From the NCBI GenBank assembly GCA_040218415.1, contig JAVJRN010000074.1:20139-84138 (forward strand): 64,000 bases of DNA, written 5' to 3'. Numbering within the stretch: position 1 is the stretch's first letter; each line of letters begins with the position of its first letter. The translations under genes and the position numbers were made by a program. This document shows, in pieces, positions 8,790-18,353 of the stretch. Origin of the DNA: JAVJRN01 sp040218415 (GTDB taxonomy: Bacteria; Bacteroidota; Bacteroidia; Cytophagales; Cyclobacteriaceae). The notes beneath the pieces were generated by a model. That model was not told where the DNA came from. It ran no database searches and was given only the letters and a program-made list of their open reading frames with translations.

Positions 8790-10964
8790 ATGGCAAAAAC
8801 AATTATTGTTTCCAACAGACTACCAGTAAAAATAAGTGAAGAAAATGGCGAATATACCTACAAGGCGAGTGAAGGAGGATTAGCAACAGGGCTAGGCTCT
8901 ATATACCGAGAAGGCGATAATGTTTGGATCGGCTGGCCGGGTTTACCTGTTTCTAAAAGTGAAGACCGTGCCCAAATAACACAGAATCTTGCCAAAGAAA
9001 GCATGAAACCCGTGTTTCTTACACCAAAAGAAATAGAAGACTATTACGAGGGATTTAGTAACGAAACACTTTGGCCTAATTTCCATTACTTCAATCAGTA
9101 TATTGTTTACAATGAGGAATTATGGAAGGCCTATCAAAAAGTCAATAAAAAATTTGCTCAGGCTGTTATCGAGGTGATGGATCCTGAAGATACCATTTGG
9201 GTGCATGATTACCAATTGTTACTACTTCCTGAACTTCTAAGGCAGCACTCACCAAAGCTGAGCATCGGTTTCTTCTTACACATTCCCTTCCCATCTTATG
9301 AGTCCTTCCGCTTACTACCATGGCGAAGAGAACTGTTAAACGGTATGCTGGGTGCTGACTTTCTTGGCTTCCATACTTACGACGACATGAGACATTTTCT
9401 TTCTTCTGTCAATAGGTTGGCTGGTCTTGGAAATTCAAACGGTCAAATAAATGTGGATAGCCGAAAAATAATGGTTGATGCCTTACCTATGGGTATTGAC
9501 TATGATAAATACAAAAACAGTGCTGCCGCTCCAGAAACATTGGCGAGAGAAGTAAGATATAGAACCTCCATCGGTTCTTCTGACTTGGCACTTTCTATCG
9601 ATCGTCTGGATTATTCGAAAGGAATTCCACAAAGACTTAAAGCATTCGAACTTTTCTTAAAGAGATATCCTGAATTCAGGGAAAAGGTGTCTTTGTTGAT
9701 GGTTGTGGTACCTTCTAGAGATTCTGTTGGGAAATACAAAGAACTCAAAGAAGAAATTGATCTGCTCGTTGGTAGAATTAACGGTCATTTTGGTAGGTTA
9801 AATTGGACCCCTATCCATTATTTCTATAGATCTTTCCCTTTGCCTGCCTTATCGGCATTTTACAGAATGGCAAAAGTAGGGCTTGTTACGCCGATGCGCG
9901 ATGGCATGAACTTAGTTTGTAAAGAGTTTATTGCGAGTAAACTCGACAAAAAAGGAGTGCTAATATTGAGTGAAATGGCGGGCGCTTCTAAAGAGCTGTC
10001 CGATGCTATTTTGATCAACCCTAATGATTTGGAGCAATTTGTTGAAGCGCTAAAAGACGCATTGGAAATGCCTGAAAAACAGCAAATGCAACAGATGAAT
10101 ACAATGCAGAAATCGCTACAACGCTACAACATTCATCATTGGGTCAACTTATTTATGGAAAGACTAGCGTACATTAAAAAAGAACAATCAGGTTTGGAAA
10201 CTACATTTTTGGATAAAAAAATAAAAGAACAAATAGTCTCGGAATATAAATCAGCCAAGAGAAGACTCATTTTTCTCGATTATGACGGCACATTGGTTGG
10301 TTTTAACAGTGATCCTTTAAAGACAAGGCCAGATGATGAGCTAAATATGATTTTGGACAAACTTACGAAGGATAAGAAAAATCAGGTTGTCGTCATAAGC
10401 GGAAGAGGCAGGGATGTTCTTGAAGAATGGGTAGGACATTTTGATTTGGAAATTGTTGCAGAACATGGCGTATGGATCAAGCAGCGGAATAAAGATTGGC
10501 GTACCATTATCAAAATGAATGGTGACTGGAAGAGTGAAATCATGACCGTACTTGAAGGTTATGTTAATCGTACTCCGGGTAGTTTTGTAGAGACCAAGGA
10601 TTATTCTCTGGTGTGGCATTACAGAAAGGTGGAAACTGGACTTGGTGAGGCTAGAACCAGAGAGTTGACAAGCCATTTAAAGTACATTACACATGACAAA
10701 AACCTTAAAGTATTAGAAGGTAATAAAGTAGTTGAAATCAAGAATTCTGAAATCAACAAAGGAAGAGGCGCTCAATTATGGCTTGAAGAAGATGAGAAAG
10801 ACTCTTTCATTATTGCTTGCGGTGATGATTGGACAGATGAAGACACCTTCAATGTTATGCCGGCTCACGCCAACACAGTGAAAGTTGGCAGCAACAGTTC
10901 TGCCGCCAAATTCCGGGTGAATGTGCACAATGACATCTTGAGTCTGTTGAAATCGTTCTTATAA
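8790..10964 (+). CDS. Bifunctional trehalose-6-phosphate synthase / phosphatase
   Basis: A 724-residue fusion that makes trehalose from UDP-glucose and glucose-6-phosphate. Residues 1 to about 470 are a GT20 OtsA-type synthase: SNRLPVKI, SEGGLATGL, VWIGWPG, WVHDYQLLLLPELLR, GFFLHIPFPSYESFR and VTPMRDGMNLV. Residues about 485-724 are the OtsB-type HAD phosphatase, with FLDYDGTLVGF near 494 (nucleophile Asp), VISGRG and CGDDWTDEDTF (Mg site). Catalytic residues of both halves are intact, so one chain should carry out both steps. It overlaps the convergent GH15 gene by 6 bp at the 3' end. Trehalose would serve as an osmolyte or reserve. Confidence 0.95.
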   Translation: MAKTIIVSNRLPVKISEENGEYTYKASEGGLATGLGSIYREGDNVWIGWPGLPVSKSEDRAQITQNLAKESMKPVFLTPKEIEDYYEGFSNETLWPNFHYFNQYIVYNEELWKAYQKVNKKFAQAVIEVMDPEDTIWVHDYQLLLLPELLRQHSPKLSIGFFLHIPFPSYESFRLLPWRRELLNGMLGADFLGFHTYDDMRHFLSSVNRLAGLGNSNGQINVDSRKIMVDALPMGIDYDKYKNSAAAPETLAREVRYRTSIGSSDLALSIDRLDYSKGIPQRLKAFELFLKRYPEFREKVSLLMVVVPSRDSVGKYKELKEEIDLLVGRINGHFGRLNWTPIHYFYRSFPLPALSAFYRMAKVGLVTPMRDGMNLVCKEFIASKLDKKGVLILSEMAGASKELSDAILINPNDLEQFVEALKDALEMPEKQQMQQMNTMQKSLQRYNIHHWVNLFMERLAYIKKEQSGLETTFLDKKIKEQIVSEYKSAKRRLIFLDYDGTLVGFNSDPLKTRPDDELNMILDKLTKDKKNQVVVISGRGRDVLEEWVGHFDLEIVAEHGVWIKQRNKDWRTIIKMNGDWKSEIMTVLEGYVNRTPGSFVETKDYSLVWHYRKVETGLGEARTRELTSHLKYITHDKNLKVLEGNKVVEIKNSEINKGRGAQLWLEEDEKDSFIIACGDDWTDEDTFNVMPAHANTVKVGSNSSAAKFRVNVHNDILSLLKSFL

Positions 10965-12737
10965 AAAATCAGGTTTATCTAATTTTCGAGCAATTCTGGT
11001 GGCAGCATTGAGTAATCCTACATGACTGTAAGCTTGTGGAAAATTACCCCACATGCTGCCATCGGTCGCTTTTACATCTTCGCTCAGCAGACCTAGGTGA
11101 TTAGAGTAAGAAACGATGTTTTCAAAATATTTCACCGCATCATCTAACCTACCGACACAAGCCAAAGCTTCCACATACCAAAAAGCGCATATTAAGAAAG
11201 TCGTTTCTGGCTCCCCAAAGTCATCTTGGTGTTTGTATCTATAAAATAAACCACCACCAGCATGCAGTTCTCTTTCCAAAGCCTTCAAGTGATCTTTAGC
11301 CTGTTCGCTATTTCCGTTTAAGTAACTCATCATGATTAGTTGGATCGTACTTGCATCCATTCTCTCCACTCCTATGGCTTGAGAATAACCCTTCTGTGAT
11401 GGTATATAGCATTTTTCAATCATAGCTTCACTTCGTTTCTTAAGCTCTAGCGCCTTCTTACCCATTTTTTCATTTTTGAGCCTTTTAGCCATTTTTATGG
11501 CAGCACAGCTCCCCGCCCAGTGAAATAAGTAAGTATAACAATGTTGCTGAGCCAGATTTCTAAACTCCCACAAACCCGCATCCTTTTCATCAAAGGTTTT
11601 TTCTATCATACTCAATGTCTTCATGATGAGCTCCGCCGAGTCGAATCGCTCCGTGAAAATTATTCTTTTGTCCGCGTACAAGGGAAGCAAAGAAATAAGT
11701 ACCTGACCATAGACATCATTCTGAATATGCGTGTAAGCTTGATTACCAATTCTTACTGGTTGGTTTCCCTGATAGCCACTGAGGCTGATTTCCTGCTCGG
11801 TTAACAACTTTTTGCCAGTGATTCCATAAAGTGGCTGGTACCGATTGTCTTCTTCTATGGTCGTGTTGAGTATGTAATGAAAGTACTTTTCGGACTCCTC
11901 AAAATGACCAATGTTATTAAAGGCATTTAAGGTGTAAAATGTATCTCGCATCCAACAGTAACGATAATCCCAGTTACGCGTACTTCCAGGTGACTCTGGT
12001 AGACTAGTGGTGGTTGCTGCTATTATTGCACCTGTATCTTCATATTGGTGGATTTTTAAGACCAATGCAGACCTAATAGCTTCTCTTTGGTAAAAGTTAA
12101 CAATACTTGCTGTTTTGATCCAGTTTCTCCAATAAGTCTTCGTTCTTGTCAAAAAATTCTCTACCGTTTCTTCTAGGCTTGCTTCTAAGGGTGGACCATA
12201 GGTCAGCACTAAATATTTGGTTTCATTAAGGACAAAACTCTGATCTTCAAGAATATAATTCAAAGAAATATTCGTGGTTAATCTTACATGAGCACCCAGC
12301 CCAAGAAATCTTATATGATTACTCCCAATACTTGGCTCAGGTGTAATAGTCCCATACTCTCCTTTTGGTTGGCATTTCACATGTATTCTCGGCTCACCTG
12401 CAAGTCGCTCTATCTTTCTTATCAGCATTAGTGGTCTATAGTAACGATCTGTCTGGTAAAAGCGAGGAGCAAAATCAGTCACACAATATTTATCGTGCCC
12501 CGAGGTTATTTCTGTTTTTAGAATATTGGTGTTTTCTATATAATACTGATGGGATTCGGCACCTTCTTGAATAGGCTTTACAGAAAATTCCCCGCCTTTC
12601 TCTTTATCCAGTAACCGTCCGAAAATAAAGCTACTGTCGAACTTGGGCCAGCACATCCATGATATGTTAGTGTCTTTGTGAACGTGTGCGGTGAATGCGC
12701 AATTTCCGATTACACCAAAATCATATGTATGCCTCAT
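10959..12737 (-). CDS. Glycoside hydrolase family 15 protein (glucoamylase/trehalase type)
   Basis: A 592-residue cytoplasmic alpha-glucoside hydrolase; there is no signal peptide. The N-terminal beta-sandwich begins DFGVIGNCAFTAHV and has SWMCWPKFDSSFIFGRLLD. The (alpha/alpha)6 barrel carries SPGSTRNWDYRYCWMRDTFY near residue 250, the GH15 signature, and ends with GNFPQAYSHVGLLNAA, which holds the catalytic base region. GH15 enzymes of this layout include bacterial trehalases. Its tail-to-tail position with trehalose synthase makes trehalose a sensible substrate, though malto-oligosaccharides cannot be excluded. Confidence 0.9.
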   Translation of the reverse strand: MRHTYDFGVIGNCAFTAHVHKDTNISWMCWPKFDSSFIFGRLLDKEKGGEFSVKPIQEGAESHQYYIENTNILKTEITSGHDKYCVTDFAPRFYQTDRYYRPLMLIRKIERLAGEPRIHVKCQPKGEYGTITPEPSIGSNHIRFLGLGAHVRLTTNISLNYILEDQSFVLNETKYLVLTYGPPLEASLEETVENFLTRTKTYWRNWIKTASIVNFYQREAIRSALVLKIHQYEDTGAIIAATTTSLPESPGSTRNWDYRYCWMRDTFYTLNAFNNIGHFEESEKYFHYILNTTIEEDNRYQPLYGITGKKLLTEQEISLSGYQGNQPVRIGNQAYTHIQNDVYGQVLISLLPLYADKRIIFTERFDSAELIMKTLSMIEKTFDEKDAGLWEFRNLAQQHCYTYLFHWAGSCAAIKMAKRLKNEKMGKKALELKKRSEAMIEKCYIPSQKGYSQAIGVERMDASTIQLIMMSYLNGNSEQAKDHLKALERELHAGGGLFYRYKHQDDFGEPETTFLICAFWYVEALACVGRLDDAVKYFENIVSYSNHLGLLSEDVKATDGSMWGNFPQAYSHVGLLNAATRIARKLDKPDFL

Positions 12738-13183
12738 AGGTATCTTATTTTTATTTTAGACTGCAATAAATTGTTAATTTATTATGAAACCAACTTATCA
12801 ATTAATATTTTGATAATAATCTTAACCGTCCTCTCAAAGTTTATCATTTTCATGATTAACATCCTTCTTAATAAGCGTTGAACTTCTTTCCACTTTTAAT
12901 TATTCAATAGGGTTTTAGTCAGCACTACAGGGTTTTACCCCATTAGAACCTCGCTAGATCAAGTATTTGGCACATCAAGATTAGACAACATTCTTAGATC
13001 TGCCGCTCACAAAAAGCCAATATAAATCTTTCGATCTACAAGCAGTAAGCACCCATTTCTACTTATTTGAAGTTGATAAATGCATGATTAAAACATTTGA
13101 AGCATAATTTTCATAGCTTTCAAGATAGAAATATATTATTCTTGTATTTAATAAGTAAAAAACCTAATCTGCATTATTAAGGT
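12738..13183. other. 446-bp intergenic region without recognisable gene
   Basis: An AT-rich spacer between two divergently transcribed genes (GH15 and the K+ channel). It must hold both promoters, but no convincing TTTG-N19-TAnnTTTG pair, RNA gene, repeat or conserved small reading frame was seen in it. Confidence 0.5.
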
Positions 13184-14284
13184 ATGTTAAAGAAGTACAT
13201 CCCGAATACCACGGCTAGAATCGTTATCGGTCTTTTCTTAGGCTTCTTAATTTACTTTTTACTAATAACACTTCTCATCTACGTTGAGAGAGACAGCAAC
13301 CAGTCAGCGATTAAAGATTACCAGAATGCCATTTGGTATTCTATAGTCACGTTGACTACCGTAGGTTATGGCGATCTTTTTCCAGCAACTCTACACGGAA
13401 GAATCATCGGATATATTTTCATTTTAATGAGTTTAGGTATCTTCGGAATATTAATCGGACAATTCAGCACCCTTATGGCCACAATAAAAGAAAACAAAAG
13501 ATTAGGTTACAATGGAACCACTTTCACAGATCATGCAGTAATTATTGGATGGAATGAATTTGGGAGAATGGTGCTCGAACAATTAATGGGCGTTGGGAAA
13601 AATGTAGCGGTTATCACAAACAATAAGGAAGATATCGATCATATACATGATAAACACGGAAATAAGAGTGTTTTTCCTCTATACATAGATTTTGATAACC
13701 AAGAGGCCTTAACTAAAGCAAACATTGAGCAAGCATCAATAGTGTTTGTAAATCTTCAAGACGATACGGAAAAGCTTGTGTATATCCTGAACCTAAAAAA
13801 GAGATTTCCTGATTTGGAATATGTAGTAACCTTAGATAATGGAGACTTAAAAAACACTTTTCTAAGTGCTGGTGTAACTAACACTATTTCAAATCATCAA
13901 ATTTCGTCAAGACTATTGGCTAGTTATATGTTCGAACCGGATGTCGCATCCTTTAGCGAATCAATCATGTCTTTTGCACAAAGTGACACGGATTATGACA
14001 TGAAACAATTTTTGGTAACGGCGAATAATCCCTACGTGGGTATGGCATATCAAGAGGTGTTTTTTGATCTTAAAAAAAGGTATAACAGTGTAATCCTTGG
14101 CATCACTAAGCGAGATAAATTTGGCAATAAGCGGCTTATTAAAAACCCACTCGGAGAGCTAAAAATAAGTAAAGGCGATTATCTGATCATTTTATTGAAT
14201 GGAAAAGCATTCAAGCTACTTAAAAAAGTATTTTCAGTAGATGAAGGTTATATTAGAGAGTCACCAAAAAATTCATCAAAATGA
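13184..14284 (+). CDS. Two-TM potassium channel with cytoplasmic RCK (TrkA-N/TrkA-C) domains
   Basis: A 366-residue inner-membrane K+ channel subunit. TM1 spans about residues 12-33 and TM2 about 75-95. Between them is the pore helix with selectivity filter LTTVGYGDLFP at about 55-66. From residue 108, HAVIIGWNEFGRMVLEQL starts a TrkA-N/RCK Rossmann fold (GWNEFG in place of GxGxxG). A TrkA-C-like domain occupies about 275-355 (NPYVGMAYQEVF and ISKGDYLIILLNG). The architecture is that of MthK/Kch-type gated channels; the ligand is not evident. Its stop overlaps the next gene in ATGA, so the pair is coupled. Confidence 0.92.
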   Translation: MLKKYIPNTTARIVIGLFLGFLIYFLLITLLIYVERDSNQSAIKDYQNAIWYSIVTLTTVGYGDLFPATLHGRIIGYIFILMSLGIFGILIGQFSTLMATIKENKRLGYNGTTFTDHAVIIGWNEFGRMVLEQLMGVGKNVAVITNNKEDIDHIHDKHGNKSVFPLYIDFDNQEALTKANIEQASIVFVNLQDDTEKLVYILNLKKRFPDLEYVVTLDNGDLKNTFLSAGVTNTISNHQISSRLLASYMFEPDVASFSESIMSFAQSDTDYDMKQFLVTANNPYVGMAYQEVFFDLKKRYNSVILGITKRDKFGNKRLIKNPLGELKISKGDYLIILLNGKAFKLLKKVFSVDEGYIRESPKNSSK

Positions 14285-14748
14285 AAGCTTCCTACTATTT
14301 GACAATTGCCATTTTTCTATTGATCTCTTGTGAAAATAGAGATCTAAATGAAGGAGAAGCATTTAAGCCTCGTGAAATTCACGAAAATATTTCCTTTAGC
14401 TTTGATAAGATTACAGTAGATGGTGTTGAGTATCTGATACTTGAAAAAGACAACAACAATCCTCATGAAGGTTTTGGGTTTATGGCCTTCCGTGCCAACA
14501 AGCTCATCGAAAAGCAAGACACTGTGCTTGCTTATCTAAGGAGCTTGACTGAAATGAATATCAGAATGAATTCAACTTTAACCAAAAGGGATATCAGCAC
14601 TGTACGAGATGAGTTTGATCAAATCTTTGAATTTTATCTGTCCGAAGAACGTCCAGATCTAGATCTATTAGAAAAAGCAGACTTGAAAAGCACTGACAAT
14701 AAATCCCCAGAAGGGGTTAAAGTTTATAACCCCAATCTTATCGAGTAA
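14281..14748 (+). CDS. Small predicted lipoprotein, function unknown
   Basis: A 155-residue protein beginning MKASYYLTIAIFLLISCENR: a short charged n-region, hydrophobic core and lipobox LLISC, so it should be lipid-anchored after export. The mature part is acidic and helical, without a recognised domain. The 4-bp ATGA overlap with the K+ channel gene suggests the two are made together, perhaps as an envelope accessory, but no family is recognised. Its 3' end overlaps the convergent GPP34 gene by 11 bp. Confidence 0.7.
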   Translation: MKASYYLTIAIFLLISCENRDLNEGEAFKPREIHENISFSFDKITVDGVEYLILEKDNNNPHEGFGFMAFRANKLIEKQDTVLAYLRSLTEMNIRMNSTLTKRDISTVRDEFDQIFEFYLSEERPDLDLLEKADLKSTDNKSPEGVKVYNPNLIE

Positions 14749-15367
14749 TATATTTTTTCAAGGTAATGAGTGAAGTAGACAGCTTCTCATCCAATACAGG
14801 AGATTTCACTATGTCTTTTGCCACTTTTATGGCATCTATCAAATCGTCTTTATCTTTGAAAACCTCATCTAGAATATGGCAGTCATAAATCAATGACATT
14901 AAAATAGCGAACGACTTAGTTGGTTTCGCACTTTTAAAAACTATCGTTTTTAATGAATCTCTGATTTCTTGTTCGAATGCATAATTGGCATTGTCCATTC
15001 GTTCTGAAAGAGGAATCCATAATAACTTCGTTGATTCTTTTCGTAAAATACCACGATGCATCAATAGGTCAATCATTTCATCTTGTATATGACCGAAATG
15101 ATGTTTTAAGTTCTCTACCTGCGCAGTAAGTTCAGTACCACTCTTCAGCTTAGAAAGTACCTTATCCATCACGCCATTACCAGTGCCTGATGGGTCTTTA
15201 ACCATTATTTTACCTTCCTCAATGTCAATTTTTTGAAGAAGGTACAGTTCGAGAATTAAAGCGGAAAAAATACCAGCATCTATCAACTTCTCAGCAGAGG
15301 ATAATAATCTACCCTCTTCATCATCCAGCGCTATCAAATAGAGCCCTTCTGCAATACTTATTTTCAT
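14738..15367 (-). CDS. GPP34 (Golgi phosphoprotein 3)-like protein
   Basis: A 209-residue protein with the GOLPH3/GPP34 pattern: LYLIALDDEEGRLLSS at residues 9-24 (matching the family LLLLALDD.KG), an LILELYLLQKI helix, then VMDKVLSKLKSG and a mid-region REST..LLWIP segment resembling the loop that binds phosphoinositides in eukaryotic GOLPH3. Bacterial GPP34 proteins are peripheral and of unknown function. It follows the antiporter by 3 bp on the same strand, so it is probably cotranscribed. A membrane-associated accessory role is inference. Confidence 0.8.
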   Translation of the reverse strand: MKISIAEGLYLIALDDEEGRLLSSAEKLIDAGIFSALILELYLLQKIDIEEGKIMVKDPSGTGNGVMDKVLSKLKSGTELTAQVENLKHHFGHIQDEMIDLLMHRGILRKESTKLLWIPLSERMDNANYAFEQEIRDSLKTIVFKSAKPTKSFAILMSLIYDCHILDEVFKDKDDLIDAIKVAKDIVKSPVLDEKLSTSLITLKKYITR

Positions 15368-15370
15368 ATT

Positions 15371-16660
15371 TTATTTTAACAATTTATTGATAGTCAAACC
15401 TTGGACTAGAATTGAAAATACAACAACACAATAGGTGGCGAAAAGTATTGTTTCAATGACTACAGGTTTTATCCACTCAAATTCTGAGAGTGATAAAGCC
15501 AAAGCAACAGAAATTCCACCACGCAATCCTCCCCATGTCAAAATAGGGATAGTCTTTGGTTCAAATTTTCTAAAAAAGGACATAGCCGTGACGGGTATAC
15601 TTACACCTAAAAACCGTGCAAATAATACGATAACTATCGCGCTGATACCTACGAAAATACTTTCTATTCTGAAGGTGTTGGCAATGACAATCATTTCCAA
15701 TCCAACCAAAATGAACAATATGGCATTTAAAGCTTCATCGAGCAAATGCCAAAACTTAAACACGTATTCCCCTGTGGCATTGGCCAAATGTTCATCTCTA
15801 CCTTCATTACCTATAAAAAGTCCCATCACCACCATAGCAAGCGGAGCTGAAACATGTAACAATTCTGCTATTCTTCCGCCAACCATCACTAAAGTAAGCG
15901 TAACAAGAACTTCTAGTTCCACATGGTCATTGTCTATAAAGTCTAAGATCTTAAAGCCAAGATATCCAAAAACAGCTCCCAGCAGAAGACCACCAACAAC
16001 TTCCACAGCAAACAATTGCATAACCGAAACGACAGTAACCTCTCCGCCACCGTGTCCGCCTTCATGGACAACATCTCCGCCAAATTGTGCTTGTGCTATA
16101 TTAAGAATGGTTAGAAAGATAACAACACCAACACCATCATTGAAGAGGGATTCTCCTGCAATTTTAATTTCTAAGTTCTTAGAAATTGAATATTCCTTCA
16201 CTAAAGAAAGAACCGCTATCGGATCAGTTGGTGATATTAATGCTCCAAATAATAAACAGTAGATAAACTCAATTTCTACACCTAAAATCCATGGGAATAT
16301 CAAAAATACGAGATATCCAACAATGAAAGTCGACATTACTGTACCCAAAGTGGCCAATATAATAACTGGCGTTTTTTCCTCGAGCAATGTTTTAAGATTT
16401 ACCGAAAGTGCTCCTGCAAATAGGAGAAAGTTGAGCATTACATTGAGCAATACCTCCTTGAAGTCAAATTCAGCAATGATATGCTCTGCTCCCCTAGTGA
16501 TGGCTGGAAAAACGAAACCTAAGCCGAGAATAACTACCGACATCATTAATGCTATGGCCATCAAACCTATAGTTGACGGTAACTTCAAAACAGTAATGTT
16601 TATCAATGTAAAACATGCTGCAAGGAAGATAAGAAGAGTGATTAAGTCGAGAATACTCAT
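15371..16660 (-). CDS. Na+/H+ antiporter, CPA1 (NhaP) family
   Basis: A 429-residue membrane protein with about 12 hydrophobic segments. Family signatures visible are LLFGALISPTDPIAVL near residue 140, and GESLFNDGVGVVIF near 170 with the ND pair of electroneutral CPA1 exchangers. A short histidine/glycine-rich loop (HEGGHGGGE) lies near residue 200. Transport of Na+ (or K+) out in exchange for protons is the expected role. It is first in a two-gene unit with the GPP34 protein and divergent from the carboxypeptidase at 16795. Confidence 0.92.
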   Translation of the reverse strand: MSILDLITLLIFLAACFTLINITVLKLPSTIGLMAIALMMSVVILGLGFVFPAITRGAEHIIAEFDFKEVLLNVMLNFLLFAGALSVNLKTLLEEKTPVIILATLGTVMSTFIVGYLVFLIFPWILGVEIEFIYCLLFGALISPTDPIAVLSLVKEYSISKNLEIKIAGESLFNDGVGVVIFLTILNIAQAQFGGDVVHEGGHGGGEVTVVSVMQLFAVEVVGGLLLGAVFGYLGFKILDFIDNDHVELEVLVTLTLVMVGGRIAELLHVSAPLAMVVMGLFIGNEGRDEHLANATGEYVFKFWHLLDEALNAILFILVGLEMIVIANTFRIESIFVGISAIVIVLFARFLGVSIPVTAMSFFRKFEPKTIPILTWGGLRGGISVALALSLSEFEWIKPVVIETILFATYCVVVFSILVQGLTINKLLK

Positions 16661-16794
16661 TGGTGATTTTATAGTTGGTTGTTACCTAAATTATGTCCTG
16701 CTCAAAATAAGGTTAAAAATATCACAAAAAAAACAAGCAATGAATATTAATGATCTAACTTTTGGGATCAAAACCTTATTAAAATCGTAGTTTA

Positions 16795-18123
16795 ATGCAC
16801 TTTTTTAGAAAATATCTTTACAAAACAAAAACCTCATTTATTGTAATATTCTGTGTTTGTACTATTGCGATTAATGGATGCAAAACTATAGAAATTGGAT
16901 TGATAACGCGGGATATTAAAAAGCAAGTTAGCCGTGATGATTTCTTTAAAAGTCAATTCACAGGCTTCTGCCTTTTTGATCCGCAAACAAACACATACAT
17001 CAGCGAAATAAATGCGGATCATTATTTTAACCCCGCTTCGAATACAAAAATCTTAACGATGCTGAGTGTTCTCGACAGCCATCGGGATTCAATTCCAAGT
17101 TTTGCTTTTTCCAAAACAGGAAAGGACTCCATCGCTTTACTGCCCCTAGCCGATCCTACTTTTTTACATCCAAAATTATCCAACCGTAATGTTCTGGATA
17201 AACTCAACCAATACAAAAAACTAAGTTTACTCACACCAAAAAACAACATCAGCGCTTTTGGTCCTGGTTGGGCTTGGGACGACTACTTTTATTCCTTCCA
17301 ACCAGAAAGAAGTTATTATCCTATCTATGGAAATGTAGTCAATATTACCTTTGACTCAGTATTGGTGGCTTCTCCGAGTTTCTTCAACTCCTACATTGAC
17401 CTTATCCCAAACGATGCGAAACAAAATGCCCTCTACAGAGATCCAAACCTTAACATCTTTAATACTTATATCAATGAGGATAGTGCCGCCTTTTTCAGAA
17501 CTATACCATTCAAGACCAGCTTAGAACTTTATCAAGTTTTATTGAAAGATACCATCCCCAATATTGTATTCAATGAGTACGATAACACCTTCCTTTCAGA
17601 CACCATTTATAGTCAACGAACCATTGATGTTCTGGCCACAATGATGAAAAGTAGTGACAACTTCTTGGCCGAACAACTGCTGATCCAATCGGGAATTATC
17701 AATGGAAGTTGGAATACCGACGCTTACAGAAATAGATTGTTAACAAAATGGTCCACCTTTCTTACTCATCAACCTCAATGGTACGATGGTTCGGGGTTAT
17801 CGCGCTATAACTTGATTACTCCAAAAAGTCTGGTGGAAATTCTCCATGAGATCTACCAGCAGCTATCCTTTGACGAAATCAAGTACATTTTCCCTGTGGG
17901 TGGCGAGTCTGGGACTATCAGAAACTATTACAAGGCGACCACACCCTACGTTATTGCCAAAACAGGCACGCTCAAAAACAACCATTGCTTAAGTGGATAC
18001 TTGGTAACAGCTTCTGGCAAAACATTGATTTTTAGTTTTATGAATAACCACTATATCGGCTCTTCACATCAAGCAAAATTGGCCATGGAAAAAGTACTTG
18101 TCAGGATCAGAGACAAGTATTAG
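16795..18123 (+). CDS. D-alanyl-D-alanine carboxypeptidase, PBP4/S13-like lipoprotein
   Basis: A 442-residue penicillin-binding-type peptidase acting on peptidoglycan stem peptides in the periplasm. The N-terminus (FIVIFCVCTIAINGC) looks like a lipoprotein signal with Cys at about 29. The three serine-acyltransferase motifs are present: SNTK near residue 81 (nucleophile Ser, Lys), SDN near 287 and KTGT near 388. The large domain II insertion of E. coli PBP4 is largely missing, consistent with the shorter length. Host sequence ends here: directly after the stop lies an integrase remnant and the reverse-transcriptase cassette. Beta-lactamase activity is unlikely given the S13-like spacing. Confidence 0.85.
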   Translation: MHFFRKYLYKTKTSFIVIFCVCTIAINGCKTIEIGLITRDIKKQVSRDDFFKSQFTGFCLFDPQTNTYISEINADHYFNPASNTKILTMLSVLDSHRDSIPSFAFSKTGKDSIALLPLADPTFLHPKLSNRNVLDKLNQYKKLSLLTPKNNISAFGPGWAWDDYFYSFQPERSYYPIYGNVVNITFDSVLVASPSFFNSYIDLIPNDAKQNALYRDPNLNIFNTYINEDSAAFFRTIPFKTSLELYQVLLKDTIPNIVFNEYDNTFLSDTIYSQRTIDVLATMMKSSDNFLAEQLLIQSGIINGSWNTDAYRNRLLTKWSTFLTHQPQWYDGSGLSRYNLITPKSLVEILHEIYQQLSFDEIKYIFPVGGESGTIRNYYKATTPYVIAKTGTLKNNHCLSGYLVTASGKTLIFSFMNNHYIGSSHQAKLAMEKVLVRIRDKY

Positions 18124-18127
18124 GCAA

Positions 18128-18289
18128 GTATATGTTCATTCATTTGCTCCCCATCTATTGGAAGTGGGTTCTGATTTAAGAGCTATGAAAACCATAAGAG
18201 GTCAAAGCTGTAGTTACACCACAGAAGTTTATACTCAAATAGCTATTAATGGTTTGTTCCGAATTCAAAAATCATTAGGTTTGGTTTAA
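18128..18289 (+). pseudogene. Tyrosine recombinase C-terminal remnant
   Basis: In the frame starting at 18128, HSFAPHLLEVGSDLRAM, then GQSCSYTTEVYTQIAING and a terminal KSLGLV follow, codon by codon, the last 50 or so residues of XerC/D- or integron-type recombinases (HSFATHLLE.G.DLR..Q..LGHSS..TTEIYTH). The catalytic tyrosine (EVYTQ) is kept, but the HxxR arginine just before HSFA is replaced and everything upstream is missing: the fragment begins 4 bp after the carboxypeptidase stop. It is a decayed gene, probably left from the event that brought in the neighbouring cassette. Confidence 0.7.
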
Positions 18290-18325
18290 TATAACTTAGT
18301 TAACCGCAACAAGGTGGGTAAATAG

Positions 18326-18335
18326 TTGTTAGCCG
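18326..18335. repeat. Left copy of 10-bp inverted repeat bounding the RT cassette
   Basis: TTGTTAGCCG here is the exact reverse complement of CGGCTAACAA at 21290-21299. The left copy lies 18 bp upstream of the primase-like start codon; the right copy contains the stop codon of the reverse transcriptase. The pair marks a unit of about 2.97 kb. The layout (GTTA core at one end, its complement overlapping the last stop codon) recalls integron attC ends, but a full attC site was not found. Confidence 0.6.
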
Positions 18336-18353
18336 TCACAACAAAAACAAAGA

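Noticed and set aside
15435..16262. 275-codon open frame antisense to the antiporter
   Set aside because: It mirrors the antiporter codons; its translation is low-complexity and matches no family, while the antiporter frame has all CPA1 motifs.
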